DNA of 64,000 nt from Desulfobacula sp964636495 (GCA_964636495.1 CAZWSL010000005.1:62001-126000); one strand, 5' to 3'; shown: positions 26,351 through 35,931, counted from the stretch's first letter. Notes: generated from the letters alone by a model not told the origin. A program made the numbers and translations.

Positions 26351-28231
26351 TTATGGCTGGATCAGCCCCACCCTTTTTAATGTCTCTTCAGTGGGAATAC
26401 CATTTTTATCCCACCCTCTTTTTTCATAATAAGCATCCAGAAGCATCTCTATATGATCAAAACTGATGCAGTAACCCTGATTAGGTCCGCTTGGAGTTGG
26501 TTCTTCATAAAATCTGGCCGGCGGATAATCAGAGTGCCGTCCAAAACCGTTAATTTCTCTGGCTGAAATAAGTCTGGTCAGGTTCCACACTTTTTCAGAA
26601 ACCTTAATAATTTCACTCCATGTTATTGATCTTCCTGTTATGACGGAGTAGAGTTCTGCATAATGTTCCGGTTCAAATCCAAGTTCCATCAACTGTAATC
26701 TGCAGCACCCCAGCAGATCAAATGCAGGTCTGATATGCTGAGAATTTATGACATACTCTGCTGATTCCTGTGCAGATATCTCTGCTTTCGGCCTTTTTTC
26801 ACCATCTGCACCTGCTGTGATTAAATCATGGACACTGGTTGCCGCACCCACCACATCCTGACCCAGCACCCATGCCCTGTTATGGTGTGCTCCAATGTCA
26901 GCCGTCATATAAGCCAGCATCATGGAAGGAGCATTGCGGCACTCATACCCTGTCCATTCAAGACCTTTGACATGAATAGCAAATTTTTCAGATGCAGTTC
27001 CAATGGATTCAGATGCAGTTTTCACTCCCCTGGACAGAAGTCTGCCCAGTTCATTTTCTTTTAAACCCATCATATTAAGAAGGTGAAGAATGGATGACAA
27101 ATCACCAAATTGAACCTTTTTTCCAATCTGATCTTCTGTAATCAATCCTTTTTCAAAACACTCAATAGCAAAAGAGGCCACAACTCCAGCTGAAATTGTA
27201 TCGATACCAAGTTCATCACATACAAAATTGGCATAGGCCACCTCTTCAATGGATTCAAGCATGCAGCAGCCTCCAAACATGGAAATCGTTTCAAATTCAG
27301 GGCCTTCCACATGAGCAGATCCCATGCTTGTTTCTGCATGGCCGTATTTACCACAGGGGGTCGGGCAGCAATAACATCCTTTATCAGTGATTTTCAAACT
27401 CTCAAGAACCATTTTCCCGTTAATCCGGTGACTGTGATCAATATGGGAGGTTTGAAAATTCCGGGCAGGCAGAGCCCCTACTTCATTAACCCAGTCTGTA
27501 ATACCTGCAGTTCCTTCAGGGGTCCACCCTTTGAATCCGGGTTTCTGCGACACTTTCTGAAATGCTTCCTTACCTTTTGAATAAGCTTCTTCTACATCTG
27601 CCACAGGGATGCTTCCACTGCCTTTAACTGCAACAGCCTTTATATTTTTCGATCCCAGCACTGCCCCGATACCTGTTCTTCCTGCCTGGCGGCCAAAGTC
27701 GTGGGAGATACAGGCAAAGGTAACCAGATTTTCACCGGCAGGGCCAATGGTCAGAATCTGAAAGTCATCACCCAGTTCTTTTTTCAATGCATCTTCACAC
27801 ACAAATGATCCCTGTCCCCAGTATTGATCGGCAGATCTTACTTCAATGACATCATCTTCAATGTAAAGATAGCTGGGAGTTTGTGATTTTCCTGTGATGA
27901 TCACCATATCATAACCTGCATATTTCAGGGCCGGCCCAAAATGGCCGCCCATGTTTGAATCTGCATATCCGCCTGTTGCAGGGGACTTTGATCCAAAATG
28001 GGTTTTACCGCTGGCCGGCAGAAAATGGCCGGATAGAGGACCTGTTGCAATTATAAAAAGATTTTCCGCATCAAAGGGTTCAATATCCGGCGGCAGTTCA
28101 TCATAAAGAGTTTTGGCCACAAATCCCCTGCCGCCTATAAACTCTTTACACAAAGATTCAGAAAGAGGAGCCTTGGTGATCTCCTGGTCTGTCAAATTAA
28201 TTCTTACTATTTTTCCTGCATATCCAAACAT
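26351..28231 (-). CDS. Tungsten-type aldehyde:ferredoxin oxidoreductase
   Basis: The 626-residue protein is a full-length AOR. The pterin-binding N-terminal domain has FGYAGKIVRINL, FIGGRGFVAKTLYDELPPD, ATGPLSGHFLPASGKTHFGSKSP and GHFGPALKYAGYD. The [4Fe-4S] ligands are CYCCPTPC near residue 287 and a distal cysteine in DLLGCC near 510. AORs oxidise aldehydes to acids with reduction of ferredoxin. The start codon overlaps the ferredoxin stop (TGATG), so both are made together. The upstream MttB homologue and downstream amine oxidase suggest it handles an aldehyde produced in methylated-amine breakdown. Confidence 0.93.
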   Translation of the reverse strand: MFGYAGKIVRINLTDQEITKAPLSESLCKEFIGGRGFVAKTLYDELPPDIEPFDAENLFIIATGPLSGHFLPASGKTHFGSKSPATGGYADSNMGGHFGPALKYAGYDMVIITGKSQTPSYLYIEDDVIEVRSADQYWGQGSFVCEDALKKELGDDFQILTIGPAGENLVTFACISHDFGRQAGRTGIGAVLGSKNIKAVAVKGSGSIPVADVEEAYSKGKEAFQKVSQKPGFKGWTPEGTAGITDWVNEVGALPARNFQTSHIDHSHRINGKMVLESLKITDKGCYCCPTPCGKYGHAETSMGSAHVEGPEFETISMFGGCCMLESIEEVAYANFVCDELGIDTISAGVVASFAIECFEKGLITEDQIGKKVQFGDLSSILHLLNMMGLKENELGRLLSRGVKTASESIGTASEKFAIHVKGLEWTGYECRNAPSMMLAYMTADIGAHHNRAWVLGQDVVGAATSVHDLITAGADGEKRPKAEISAQESAEYVINSQHIRPAFDLLGCCRLQLMELGFEPEHYAELYSVITGRSITWSEIIKVSEKVWNLTRLISAREINGFGRHSDYPPARFYEEPTPSGPNQGYCISFDHIEMLLDAYYEKRGWDKNGIPTEETLKRVGLIQP

Positions 28232-28638
28232 CAGATCACCTCCAGTTTCTCTTGGGTGTCAGCCATGTAAATGGCTTGCCTTGGACAAACCGTGGCACAC
28301 TCACCGCATAAAATACATTTGGCAGGCAATTCATCTGCCTTTTTTATTGTCATGACAGAATGAGGGCAGGCATCAACGCATTCATGGCAGGCAGTGCATA
28401 CGTCCTCATCAATGGTATACATACCTTCCTCAATTTCAATGGCATCTGCAGGACAGGAGTCTGCACAGATGCCGCATTGATCACAAAAATAGATATGATA
28501 TTTCCCTGGATCGGGGAAAACACCATGTATCCGCAGCAGTGCCATTGAAGGGTTAACCTGGTTAAAATTCTTAATACTGCAGGCAAGTTTGCACACCCCG
28601 CAGCCCGAACAGTTGTCATGATTAAATTTTAAATTCAT
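28231..28638 (-). CDS. Polyferredoxin, electron-transfer partner of the AOR
   Basis: The 135-residue protein has four cysteine groups matching 4Fe-4S ferredoxin signatures: CSGCGVCKLAC (residues 10-20), CDQCGICADSC, CTACHECVDAC and CILCGECATVC. It resembles the 16-kDa ferredoxin subunits that accompany bacterial AORs. It immediately precedes the AOR gene with a one-base TGATG overlap. A possible promoter (TTGACA, 17 bp, TAAGGA) lies upstream in the 147-bp gap, but read-through from the mttB-like gene is also likely. Confidence 0.9.
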   Translation of the reverse strand: MNLKFNHDNCSGCGVCKLACSIKNFNQVNPSMALLRIHGVFPDPGKYHIYFCDQCGICADSCPADAIEIEEGMYTIDEDVCTACHECVDACPHSVMTIKKADELPAKCILCGECATVCPRQAIYMADTQEKLEVI

Positions 28639-28785
28639 TCTAAACCGCCAATTAATTTAAAGTTAAAGATAATAAAAAAGTAAAAATTCCTTATTCTGCA
28701 ACAGGTTTAATGTCAAAACAATATCACTGTTTTTACCTTGCTTTCAAACAATTTGTTTTTTATACCCTGTAAATTTTTTAAAATA

Positions 28786-30264
28786 TCATGCTTCCCGTAC
28801 AGAAGCCATAAACCGGTCCAGATCTTTTTTAACAGCAGGATCCATATCCGGTTCCATATAATTTGATAGAATTTCTTTATATTTTTCATTGGCCCGCTTT
28901 TCCATAGTCAGACCACCCCTGTTTTCCCAGCTGTTGTAATTATCTTTTTCTTCCATCAGTGGTGAATAGATTTCATTTCTGAAATGTTTGAATGTATGTG
29001 GGCTGGTTAAATACTCACCTCCGGGACCAACTGATTTCATGACATCCACTGCCAGTTTTTCCGGAATTATCTCTTCACCGCGTTTAATCCGTCTGCACAT
29101 CCCGCAGATTTCACTGTCAATAATAAATTTTTCATAGGAGGCAGTCATATAGCCTTCCAGGATGCCGGCAGAATGCAGTACAAAATTAATACCGCTTACA
29201 GTGGCCATCATCATATTCATCATGGATTCAAAAGCAGCCTGTGTATCGGTAACCTTTGAATCGGTAATAGCGCCTCCACCCCGTACCGGCAGATTATAAA
29301 ATCTGGCCATCTGAGCGGTTGCAGCTGTATTCACTGCCATTTCCGGTGCTCCGATGCTCAAAGAGCCATACCGCATGGCAGCTGCAGAAGAAGAACCTGA
29401 AAAGACAATGGGAGTACCTTCATTGACCAGCTGGGCCAGTGTGATTCCAGCCAGAATCTCAGCATTCTGAAGAACCAGTGTCCCTTCAAGGGTAACCGGT
29501 CCTGTAGCACCGGCGATCGTAAGAGATGAGATCAACTGGGGCATGCCAGCCCTTGCATACTCCATGATGCTTATACACATGTTTTCAGCATAGCTCAATG
29601 GTGTCAGAGAGGTTAGAATGCTTATGAATGGTGGTTTTTCTGCAAGCTCCTCTCTGCTGCCAAATACAATGGATGCCATCTCTATGGTCTGTCTCGTATC
29701 CATGCCGCTGGTGCCGGCTCCCATGAACGGCTTGTCAGACAGAGTCATTGCTGAATATATTCGTTCGGCATTCCGTTTTTCAACTGGTATGTCATTGGGT
29801 TCAGTCATCATTCCGCCGGTAATATCTATATGAGGAATGGTATGGGCCATTCTGGCAAAATTATTGAAATCCTCCATGGTGCCATTCCGTCTGCCATTGT
29901 CCATATCGGTAACAAAAGGAGGACCATAGCAGGAGGTAAAAACAATATTATCACCTCCTATCACCACATTTTTCTCTGGATCCCTAGCATAAAGGATAAA
30001 CTCAGAAGGTGCTTTTTTAATCATTTTTTCAACCAGATTTTCAGGAAAAAAAACCTTGTTTCCATCAATTCTGCAGCCTGCTTTACCTAAAATCTCTACT
30101 GCCGGCAGATGTTTAAAAACAACACCTGCCTTGCTCAGAACATCAAGAGTGGCCTGATGGATTTCCTCACACTCTCTGTCTGAAAAATATTTAAAAAATG
30201 TCATACCCGCTGTATCCTGAATCAATATTTCTGCTGGACATCTCCTGACACAGAAGAGATCCAT
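28786..30264 (-). CDS. MttB-superfamily methyltransferase (non-pyrrolysine, MtgB-like)
   Basis: This protein of up to 492 residues belongs to the trimethylamine methyltransferase superfamily: FSDRECEEIHQATLDVLSKAGV at the N-terminus, ITGGMMTEP, GPVTLEGTLVLQNAEILAGITLAQLVNEGTP in the middle and VGPGGEYLTSPHTFKHFRNEIY at the C-terminus. True MttB needs an in-frame UAG read as pyrrolysine; this gene has none, so it is like MtgB, MtcB and MtpB, which demethylate quaternary amines to a corrinoid protein. The ATG at 30264 gives a 20-residue extension; an ATG at 30204 is also plausible and neither has a strong ribosome binding site. A sigma-54 promoter lies 40 bp upstream. It heads the operon with ferredoxin, AOR and amine oxidase. 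The substrate is unknown. Confidence 0.92.
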   Translation of the reverse strand: MDLFCVRRCPAEILIQDTAGMTFFKYFSDRECEEIHQATLDVLSKAGVVFKHLPAVEILGKAGCRIDGNKVFFPENLVEKMIKKAPSEFILYARDPEKNVVIGGDNIVFTSCYGPPFVTDMDNGRRNGTMEDFNNFARMAHTIPHIDITGGMMTEPNDIPVEKRNAERIYSAMTLSDKPFMGAGTSGMDTRQTIEMASIVFGSREELAEKPPFISILTSLTPLSYAENMCISIMEYARAGMPQLISSLTIAGATGPVTLEGTLVLQNAEILAGITLAQLVNEGTPIVFSGSSSAAAMRYGSLSIGAPEMAVNTAATAQMARFYNLPVRGGGAITDSKVTDTQAAFESMMNMMMATVSGINFVLHSAGILEGYMTASYEKFIIDSEICGMCRRIKRGEEIIPEKLAVDVMKSVGPGGEYLTSPHTFKHFRNEIYSPLMEEKDNYNSWENRGGLTMEKRANEKYKEILSNYMEPDMDPAVKKDLDRFMASVREA

Positions 30265-30303
30265 TCTGTTTAAATTATCAGCCTGTTTTCACACACCTGA
30301 TTA

Positions 30304-30320
30304 AGCATTATCCATGCCAG
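30304..30320 (-). promoter_or_regulatory. Sigma-54 (-24/-12) promoter of the mttB-AOR operon
   Basis: The minus-strand sequence CTGGCATGGATAATGCT keeps the invariant GG and GC pairs at the correct 12-base distance and matches the -24/-12 consensus except for two tolerated positions. It lies 40 bp upstream of the methyltransferase ATG, and the divergent gene encodes a sigma-54 activator. ATTGCA repeats at about 30371-30380, 30454-30460 and 30484-30492 in the same gap could be activator sites (inference). Confidence 0.65.
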
Positions 30321-30523
30321 GTGAAAATCTCATATAAGCAAGCATCAATATCATTTAATTCCAAAGAGTTATAATTGCATTACCTCTCTGTTTGATAAAT
30401 TTAAAATCGAGTATCACATGAATTTATCTGAAATATAAAAATTTTTTTATTTTATTGCATTTTTCCATCAAATAAGGCAATACATAATTGCAGTTTTAAT
30501 AAAAATTTCTTTATCAGTAGACA

Positions 30524-31933
30524 ATGAATAAACTTAATCTTGATGATATTAATATTTACAGGGTTATGGAGTCCATGCATGAAGGCATCCTGATTGCTGA
30601 TACTACCGGCAGGATCCTCTTTTATAATGAAACCCAGGCCAGGATAGATGATATTGAACCCGATGATGCCATTGGCAAGAAAATCATTGACTTATATAAA
30701 CTGACCAATGAAACCAGTCCATCCATGAGATGTATCAGAAGCGGGCAGCCTATAACAGGCGAAACAATGGTATATCAGACAAGATTGGGAAAAGTGGCCA
30801 ATATCATCAATCATGCCTATCCGCTGTATAAATCAGACAGGCTTATTGGTGTTATAAATTTTTCAAAAGATTACCAGCAGCTGGAAAAAATTGTTGTTAA
30901 AGAGAAGAAGCCAGGGAAAACAGCTAAATTTTCAAATGGTGCACAATTTCATTTTTCCGATATTATAGGATCTGATCCAGATATCAAAAACTCCATAAAA
31001 GTTGCAAAGATGGCTTCCAATTCACCCTCTCCCATTATGATTTACGGTGAAACCGGTACAGGTAAAGAACTTTTTGCCCAATCCATTCACAACCACAGCA
31101 AAAGAAAGGGAAAACAGTTCATCCCCATAAACTGTTCAGCAATTCCTGAAAACCTTTTAGAAGGAATTTTGTTCGGCACTTCCAAAGGGGTATTTACCGG
31201 TGCCATAGACAAAGAAGGTCTTTTTGAAGTGGCTAACGAGGGTACGATTTTTCTGGACGAACTCGACTCCATGCCGTTAACCCTTCAGACAAAACTGCTG
31301 AGAGTGATTCAGGAAAAAAAAGTAAGAAAACTTGGCTCACTCAAAGAGATTAATCTGGATGTGAAAATCATCAGCTCTGTAGGAAAGCCTCCTCTGGAAA
31401 TTGTCCAGAAGGGAATACTGCGCATGGACCTTTTTTACCGGATGGGGGTTGTATTGATTACGCTGCCACCGTTAAGGAAAAAAAAAAATGAATTAAAAGA
31501 GTTAACCAATCACTTTATAAAAAAATTCAATATTGATCTGAATCAAAACGTAGTCAATATTTCCGCCGATGTTACCAGGCTGTTCAACAATTATCACTGG
31601 CCAGGCAATGTGAGAGAGCTCGAGCATATCATAGAAGCGGCAATGAACATGGTCTCAAGCGACAGAACAATCAGGTGCAAGCATCTGCCTCCCCACATTT
31701 TCTCCTTTGCCAGACGACGGATCATATCCAGTGATGTTCATAACAGCCAGCCGGTAAGTTCAAATCTGGTTGAGAGGCAGGAAGAGAGCGAAAATAAATA
31801 TCTTTGCGATGCATTGAAAAAAAGTGGCGGCAATGCTGCCAAAGCTGCACGCAGCATCGGTATTTCACCCCAGCTGTTTCAATATAAATTAAAAAAATAT
31901 CAGATCCGCCGGCAGGATTATATAAAAAAATAG
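30524..31933 (+). CDS. Sigma-54-dependent transcriptional activator (PAS-AAA+-Fis)
   Basis: The 469-residue protein has an N-terminal PAS sensor (residues about 10-125), a sigma-54 interaction AAA+ domain (Walker A GETGTGKE near residue 175, Walker B IFLDELDSM, RMDLFYRM, LPPLRKKKNELKEL) and a C-terminal Fis-type helix-turn-helix (GNAAKAARSIGISPQLFQYKL). The loop that contacts sigma-54, normally GAFTGA, reads GVFTGA. The overall layout resembles RocR-type activators of amino acid catabolism. It is divergent from the mttB-like gene, which has a -24/-12 promoter, so that operon is the probable target. A small molecule sensed through the PAS domain is expected, perhaps the methylated amine. Confidence 0.92.
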   Translation: MNKLNLDDINIYRVMESMHEGILIADTTGRILFYNETQARIDDIEPDDAIGKKIIDLYKLTNETSPSMRCIRSGQPITGETMVYQTRLGKVANIINHAYPLYKSDRLIGVINFSKDYQQLEKIVVKEKKPGKTAKFSNGAQFHFSDIIGSDPDIKNSIKVAKMASNSPSPIMIYGETGTGKELFAQSIHNHSKRKGKQFIPINCSAIPENLLEGILFGTSKGVFTGAIDKEGLFEVANEGTIFLDELDSMPLTLQTKLLRVIQEKKVRKLGSLKEINLDVKIISSVGKPPLEIVQKGILRMDLFYRMGVVLITLPPLRKKKNELKELTNHFIKKFNIDLNQNVVNISADVTRLFNNYHWPGNVRELEHIIEAAMNMVSSDRTIRCKHLPPHIFSFARRRIISSDVHNSQPVSSNLVERQEESENKYLCDALKKSGGNAAKAARSIGISPQLFQYKLKKYQIRRQDYIKK

Positions 31934-32026
31934 ATCTGTCTGGCAATGATTGAGACCCAGCCTCAAGCTTCCCGAAACAACAGATAACAATCTATATAAA
32001 AAATTCTGCAAGCCGTATGTTACTTA

Positions 32027-32905
32027 TTATACCTTCAGTACTTCACGGGCAAAATGAATACTCTCTTTCACAGCTGCATATTCTCTTTTTCTGGCTTCTT
32101 CTTTGCTGAAGGAACCTGGATCAAATTCCACTTCAAGATTGAGCCGCTGCATGGCCGGATTACTCTGAATAATCCGAAAGGCCTCTTTCATGGGGACATC
32201 TCCAGTGCCGGCAGCCACTCCGGTGATGCGGCATCCATACTGGTCAAAAACAATACGGTGATCGGAAAAATGGTTGGTAAAGGCAACTGGTGCCAGTTTA
32301 CTCACAGCAGTCAAAGGATCTTCCCCCACCATCAATGAGTTATTGGTGTCTATACAAGCACCGACATATGGATGATTGACCCGGTTTATAATCCACAACA
32401 CCTCATCACTGAATGCTTCTGTATGATTCTCCAGGCAAAGCCTGACTCCTGCTCTTTCTGCAACAGGGGCTGCTGCTTCAGCCTTACGGGCAATCTCTTC
32501 AAGCTGCGGGATTACTTCCGGGTGGAAACACGATCCACAGACCGGATGAGGTCTTGTAATATCCATACTGATTTTGCCTATGTCTGAACCAATTTTTTCA
32601 GCAATGGCAATTCCCTCTTCCATAGTGTTGGTCAAACGATCATCATATTCAGATGCATCCAGAGAAAAATTATACTCCAGGAAAAGCCCCCTCTCCTCTG
32701 CAGCATTGCGTACAGATTTCAGGTGCTCATCCTGAATACTGCCAAGATCTGCAGCTGTTAAATGGAGGCCATCAAGACCTAAACTCACTGCTTCATCCAT
32801 GAGGCTGAAAATATTCCATACCGGTTCCCACTTCAGCTTGAAACCACCCCAGTTCTGCCCCATCCCATGGAGGTGAAAACTGTAGGTATGCAGACCCAGT
32901 AACAT
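32027..32905 (-). CDS. Sugar phosphate isomerase/epimerase-like TIM-barrel protein
   Basis: This 292-residue protein belongs to the xylose isomerase-like/AP endonuclease-2 TIM-barrel family. Visible signatures are LGLDGLHLTAADLG, RLCLENHTEAFSDEV, GACIDTNNS and RLNLEVEFDPG, where Glu, Asp and His ligate a divalent metal in the family. AAGGAG precedes the ATG by 7 bases. It lies 15 bp downstream of the proV-like gene and is the last gene of the first transporter operon. The reaction is unknown; isomerisation or C-C cleavage of a catabolic intermediate is possible. Confidence 0.8.
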   Translation of the reverse strand: MLLGLHTYSFHLHGMGQNWGGFKLKWEPVWNIFSLMDEAVSLGLDGLHLTAADLGSIQDEHLKSVRNAAEERGLFLEYNFSLDASEYDDRLTNTMEEGIAIAEKIGSDIGKISMDITRPHPVCGSCFHPEVIPQLEEIARKAEAAAPVAERAGVRLCLENHTEAFSDEVLWIINRVNHPYVGACIDTNNSLMVGEDPLTAVSKLAPVAFTNHFSDHRIVFDQYGCRITGVAAGTGDVPMKEAFRIIQSNPAMQRLNLEVEFDPGSFSKEEARKREYAAVKESIHFAREVLKV

Positions 32906-32920
32906 ATCATAGCTCCTTAT

Positions 32921-33952
32921 TCACTTACTATTCTTTTTTAAAAGTTTACCCAGTCTTTTTGAGGTTATACCGCCCACATTATTTTTTTCTTTATCCTGGA
33001 CCACAATGATTGAGGGTTTCTGTTCCACCACCTTGTCAATGAACATTTCAATGGTATGGTTTTCATTCACCATAATGGCATCGGAGATATCAGCCCCGTT
33101 CAGCGGAGCCATGACATGTCTGGCAGTCAGCACACGTGCCCGGTTTACATCTTCAACAAACCGCTTCACATAGGAAGTGGCCGGGTTCGTCAGTATCTCA
33201 ACCGGTTCGCCTTCCTGATCCATTAAGCCGTCTTTAAGAATGGCAATCCGGTCCCCAAGTTTCAGTGCTTCATCCAGATCATGGGTAATGAACACAACTG
33301 TTTTATGCAGTTCAGACTGCAGTTCCAGCAGAATATCCTGCATATCTTTCCGGATTAATGGATCAAGGGCACTGAATGCCTCATCCATCAATAAAATATC
33401 AGTATCATTGGTAAGAGCCCTTGCAAGGCCAACCCGTTGCTGCATACCACCGGACAGCTGCTGGGGATAGTGCTTTTCTGTTCCTTCAAGCCCGACTTTT
33501 TTTATCCAGTGCATGGCGATCTCTTCCCGCTCACCCTCAGCAACACCTTGGATATCAAGCCCCAGGGTCACATTCTTGATGACTGTCAAATGCGGAAGAA
33601 GAGCAAAGGATTGAAATACCATTGCTGTTTTTTTTCTTCGGAACTCCCTTAAATCCGAAGTATTCAAAGCTGTGACGTCCAGATCATCCACAAACACCTT
33701 GCCGGCGGTGGGCTCAATCAGACGGTTAATATGTCGTATCACTGTTGATTTGCCAGACCCTGACAGTCCCATAATGACCTGAATATGTTTCTCATAGATA
33801 TCCAGGTTGATATCTGCAAATCCTATCACATGGGAATGTTTTGCCAGCAATTCCTCTTTACCGACTCCGTCTTTAACGAGTTTGAGTGCTTTTTTAGGAT
33901 TCTCCCCAAATATCTTGTATAACGACTCAATTTTAATTTTCACGTCTGTCAT
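32921..33952 (-). CDS. Quaternary amine ABC importer, ATP-binding subunit (ProV-like)
   Basis: The 343-residue ATPase has the ProV/OpuAA layout: an N-terminal extension (YKIFGENPKKALKLVKDG), Walker A GLSGSGKS, Q-loop FQSFALLPHLTV, ABC signature LSGGMQQRVGLARAL, Walker B ILLMDEAFSALDP and switch THDLDEA. A C-terminal CBS-type region follows. Its start codon overlaps the permease stop by 4 bp. It energises uptake of a betaine-type solute together with the next two genes upstream. Confidence 0.92.
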   Translation of the reverse strand: MTDVKIKIESLYKIFGENPKKALKLVKDGVGKEELLAKHSHVIGFADINLDIYEKHIQVIMGLSGSGKSTVIRHINRLIEPTAGKVFVDDLDVTALNTSDLREFRRKKTAMVFQSFALLPHLTVIKNVTLGLDIQGVAEGEREEIAMHWIKKVGLEGTEKHYPQQLSGGMQQRVGLARALTNDTDILLMDEAFSALDPLIRKDMQDILLELQSELHKTVVFITHDLDEALKLGDRIAILKDGLMDQEGEPVEILTNPATSYVKRFVEDVNRARVLTARHVMAPLNGADISDAIMVNENHTIEMFIDKVVEQKPSIIVVQDKEKNNVGGITSKRLGKLLKKNSK

Positions 33953-34836
33953 ATTTTTGCGCCCTCACGATGCTTTTGGATTCTCCGGCCAAACTCCTGG
34001 GAAATCCTGTCAAATACAATGGCCAGCGCCACAATGGCCAGACCGTTCATAATACCCAGTGCCAGATACTGATTGGAAATTGAACGCAAGATGGGAACAC
34101 CGAGCCCTTTCACTCCTATCATGGATGCAATTACCACCATGGCCAGTGCCATCATGATAGTCTGATTCACACCGGCAAAAATAGTGGGCAGAGCCAGAGG
34201 AACCTGCACTTTGGTCAGCCTCTGCCATGCAGTTGCCCCGAAAGAATCAACAGCCTCAAGTGCTTCAGCATCGACTTCTCTGATTCCAAGATTGGTCAGA
34301 CGTACTATGGGCGGCAGGGCATAAATACTAACAGCAATCAATCCAGGTACTTTACCGATACCCAGCAGCATGATGATGGGGATAAGGTATACAAAACTTG
34401 GAATGGTCTGCATCATGTCCAGAACGGGGGTAACAATTGCTCTCAGGCGGTCTGAGCGTGCCAGAAGTATACCAATGGGTATTCCTATTGTAATACATAG
34501 AATAGTGGCAACCCCGGTAATGGCCATGGTAGCCATGGCATCCTCCCACATACCGAAATATCCTATGAGGAGAAATGAAATAATAGAACCAATCACCAGC
34601 CCTTTGCTCCTTGATCCCAGCCAGGCTAAAAAAGCCACAAGCAGAATAATGATAATCCAGGGCGCTGTTGTGAGAAGTTTTTCAAACCATACCAGAAAAT
34701 GCATCAGCGGATCAAAAAAATCCTCAATTGCTTGACCATGTTCCCGTGAAAAATCTCTGAAAGCTAGATCGATCCCTTTTTTCAAGTCCCTTAGAGCCTG
34801 TCGTTCCATCACGGGAAATTCGGTAAAAAAATCCAT
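33949..34836 (-). CDS. Quaternary amine ABC importer, permease subunit (ProW-like)
   Basis: The 295-residue membrane protein has a cytoplasmic N-terminal stretch followed by about 6-7 hydrophobic segments (for example WIIIILLVAFLAWLG, ATMAITGVATILCITIGIPIG). The binding-protein-dependent permease motif is EAVDSFGATAWQRLTKVQVPLALPTIFAGVNQ. It matches ProW. It sits between the binding-protein gene and the ATPase gene in one leftward operon. Confidence 0.92.
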   Translation of the reverse strand: MDFFTEFPVMERQALRDLKKGIDLAFRDFSREHGQAIEDFFDPLMHFLVWFEKLLTTAPWIIIILLVAFLAWLGSRSKGLVIGSIISFLLIGYFGMWEDAMATMAITGVATILCITIGIPIGILLARSDRLRAIVTPVLDMMQTIPSFVYLIPIIMLLGIGKVPGLIAVSIYALPPIVRLTNLGIREVDAEALEAVDSFGATAWQRLTKVQVPLALPTIFAGVNQTIMMALAMVVIASMIGVKGLGVPILRSISNQYLALGIMNGLAIVALAIVFDRISQEFGRRIQKHREGAKI

Positions 34837-34860
34837 ATTAACACCTTTGTAGTAGAGTGA

Positions 34861-34897
34861 AACGAACCTGTTAATCTTTTATACCAACAGGTTCGTT
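34861..34897 (-). terminator. Intercistronic stem-loop between proX-like and proW-like genes
   Basis: Arms AACGAACCTGTT and AACAGGTTCGTT form a perfect 12-bp stem with a 13-base loop directly after the binding-protein gene. There is only a short TTT run downstream on the minus strand, so it may act as a leaky terminator or RNA stabiliser that keeps binding-protein mRNA in excess. Confidence 0.5.
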
Positions 34898-34914
34898 CGT
34901 GTTAGATTAACAAT

Positions 34915-35931
34915 CTATTTAATGGCAGCTTTAATTTTTTTGGCAGCATCAGCAGTCACCCACTGGCTCCAGAGTCCTTCATGGGTCAGTAAAAATTCAA
35001 TGGCAGCATCTTTTCCCTGTGCCTGATTTTCACTCATATATACCATCATGCCGTTGATGACATCCAGCGGATATGTCCGTTTCTGAATATATGCCATGGC
35101 ATCCGGACCACCTGTTTTTTTATAGTTGTCAGTAACAACAGTGTTTACCTCAGATTTTGTCCAGGCTGATGGTTTAGGATCATCACACTCCTGCTCAGGT
35201 TTAACAATACATCCGTCCCAGTTTTCTTTGCCGGCATAAGCAACTTCAAAGGGCAGGAGGGTCAGTTTATATTTACCAACTACAAAAGTAGGTGCCCAGT
35301 AGTAGCCAAACCAGTTTTGATCTCGATCTGCGGCTTTAGCAATGGCACCGTCCATACCGGCTGCAGAACCGGGATCGACCATGATCCATCCTTTTTCTTC
35401 CATTTTGAATGCCCTGTAGAGATTGGCATTGGCCAGCTGGCATCCCCAGCCTGCGGGGCAGCCGTAGAAAGCGCCTTTTGAAGGATCTTCAGGATGAGGG
35501 AAGAGTTCTGGATGTGCCAGAACCTGCTCAACTGTTTTCAGTTCCGGATGCCGTTTGGCAGTAGCCGGAGTTAACCACCATCCTTCACCCAGTCCGGTAA
35601 TGGGTGCGGGATTTGCAATGTGCAGGCGGCCTTCTGCCACTGCTTTTTTCAAAGGAATCACAACAGCATTGGCCCACTGCTCCGGTGCAATGTCAGGTAC
35701 GCCTTTTTCATTCATTGATGTAAATGTCGGCATGGTTGCGCCTGCCACCAGTTCGACTTCAAACCCGTAGCCTTCTTCAAGAATAAATTTATCCACATTG
35801 GCCATAAATTCTGCAGATGCCCAGTTCATCTCTGCAATTGTAATTTTTGGACCGGCATGGACGGTTGCAGTCAATAAAACTACTGCTGCTACTAAACCAG
35901 CTAAACTCAATGTTTTCTTCATAAAACCCAT
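34915..35931 (-). CDS. Quaternary amine ABC importer, substrate-binding protein (ProX-like)
   Basis: The 338-residue protein starts with a signal peptide (KKTLSLAGLVAAVVLLTATVHAG) and is therefore exported. The mature part matches glycine betaine/proline-type binding proteins of the OpuAC family; Trp/Tyr-rich segments (MNWASAEFMANV, EGWWLTPAT, NWFGYYWAPTFVVG) could form the aromatic cage for a quaternary ammonium group. AAGGAGGA precedes the ATG by 4-5 bases. It is the first gene of the leftward transporter operon, and the second importer in the window (55232-57374) is only distantly similar. Confidence 0.92.
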   Translation of the reverse strand: MGFMKKTLSLAGLVAAVVLLTATVHAGPKITIAEMNWASAEFMANVDKFILEEGYGFEVELVAGATMPTFTSMNEKGVPDIAPEQWANAVVIPLKKAVAEGRLHIANPAPITGLGEGWWLTPATAKRHPELKTVEQVLAHPELFPHPEDPSKGAFYGCPAGWGCQLANANLYRAFKMEEKGWIMVDPGSAAGMDGAIAKAADRDQNWFGYYWAPTFVVGKYKLTLLPFEVAYAGKENWDGCIVKPEQECDDPKPSAWTKSEVNTVVTDNYKKTGGPDAMAYIQKRTYPLDVINGMMVYMSENQAQGKDAAIEFLLTHEGLWSQWVTADAAKKIKAAIK

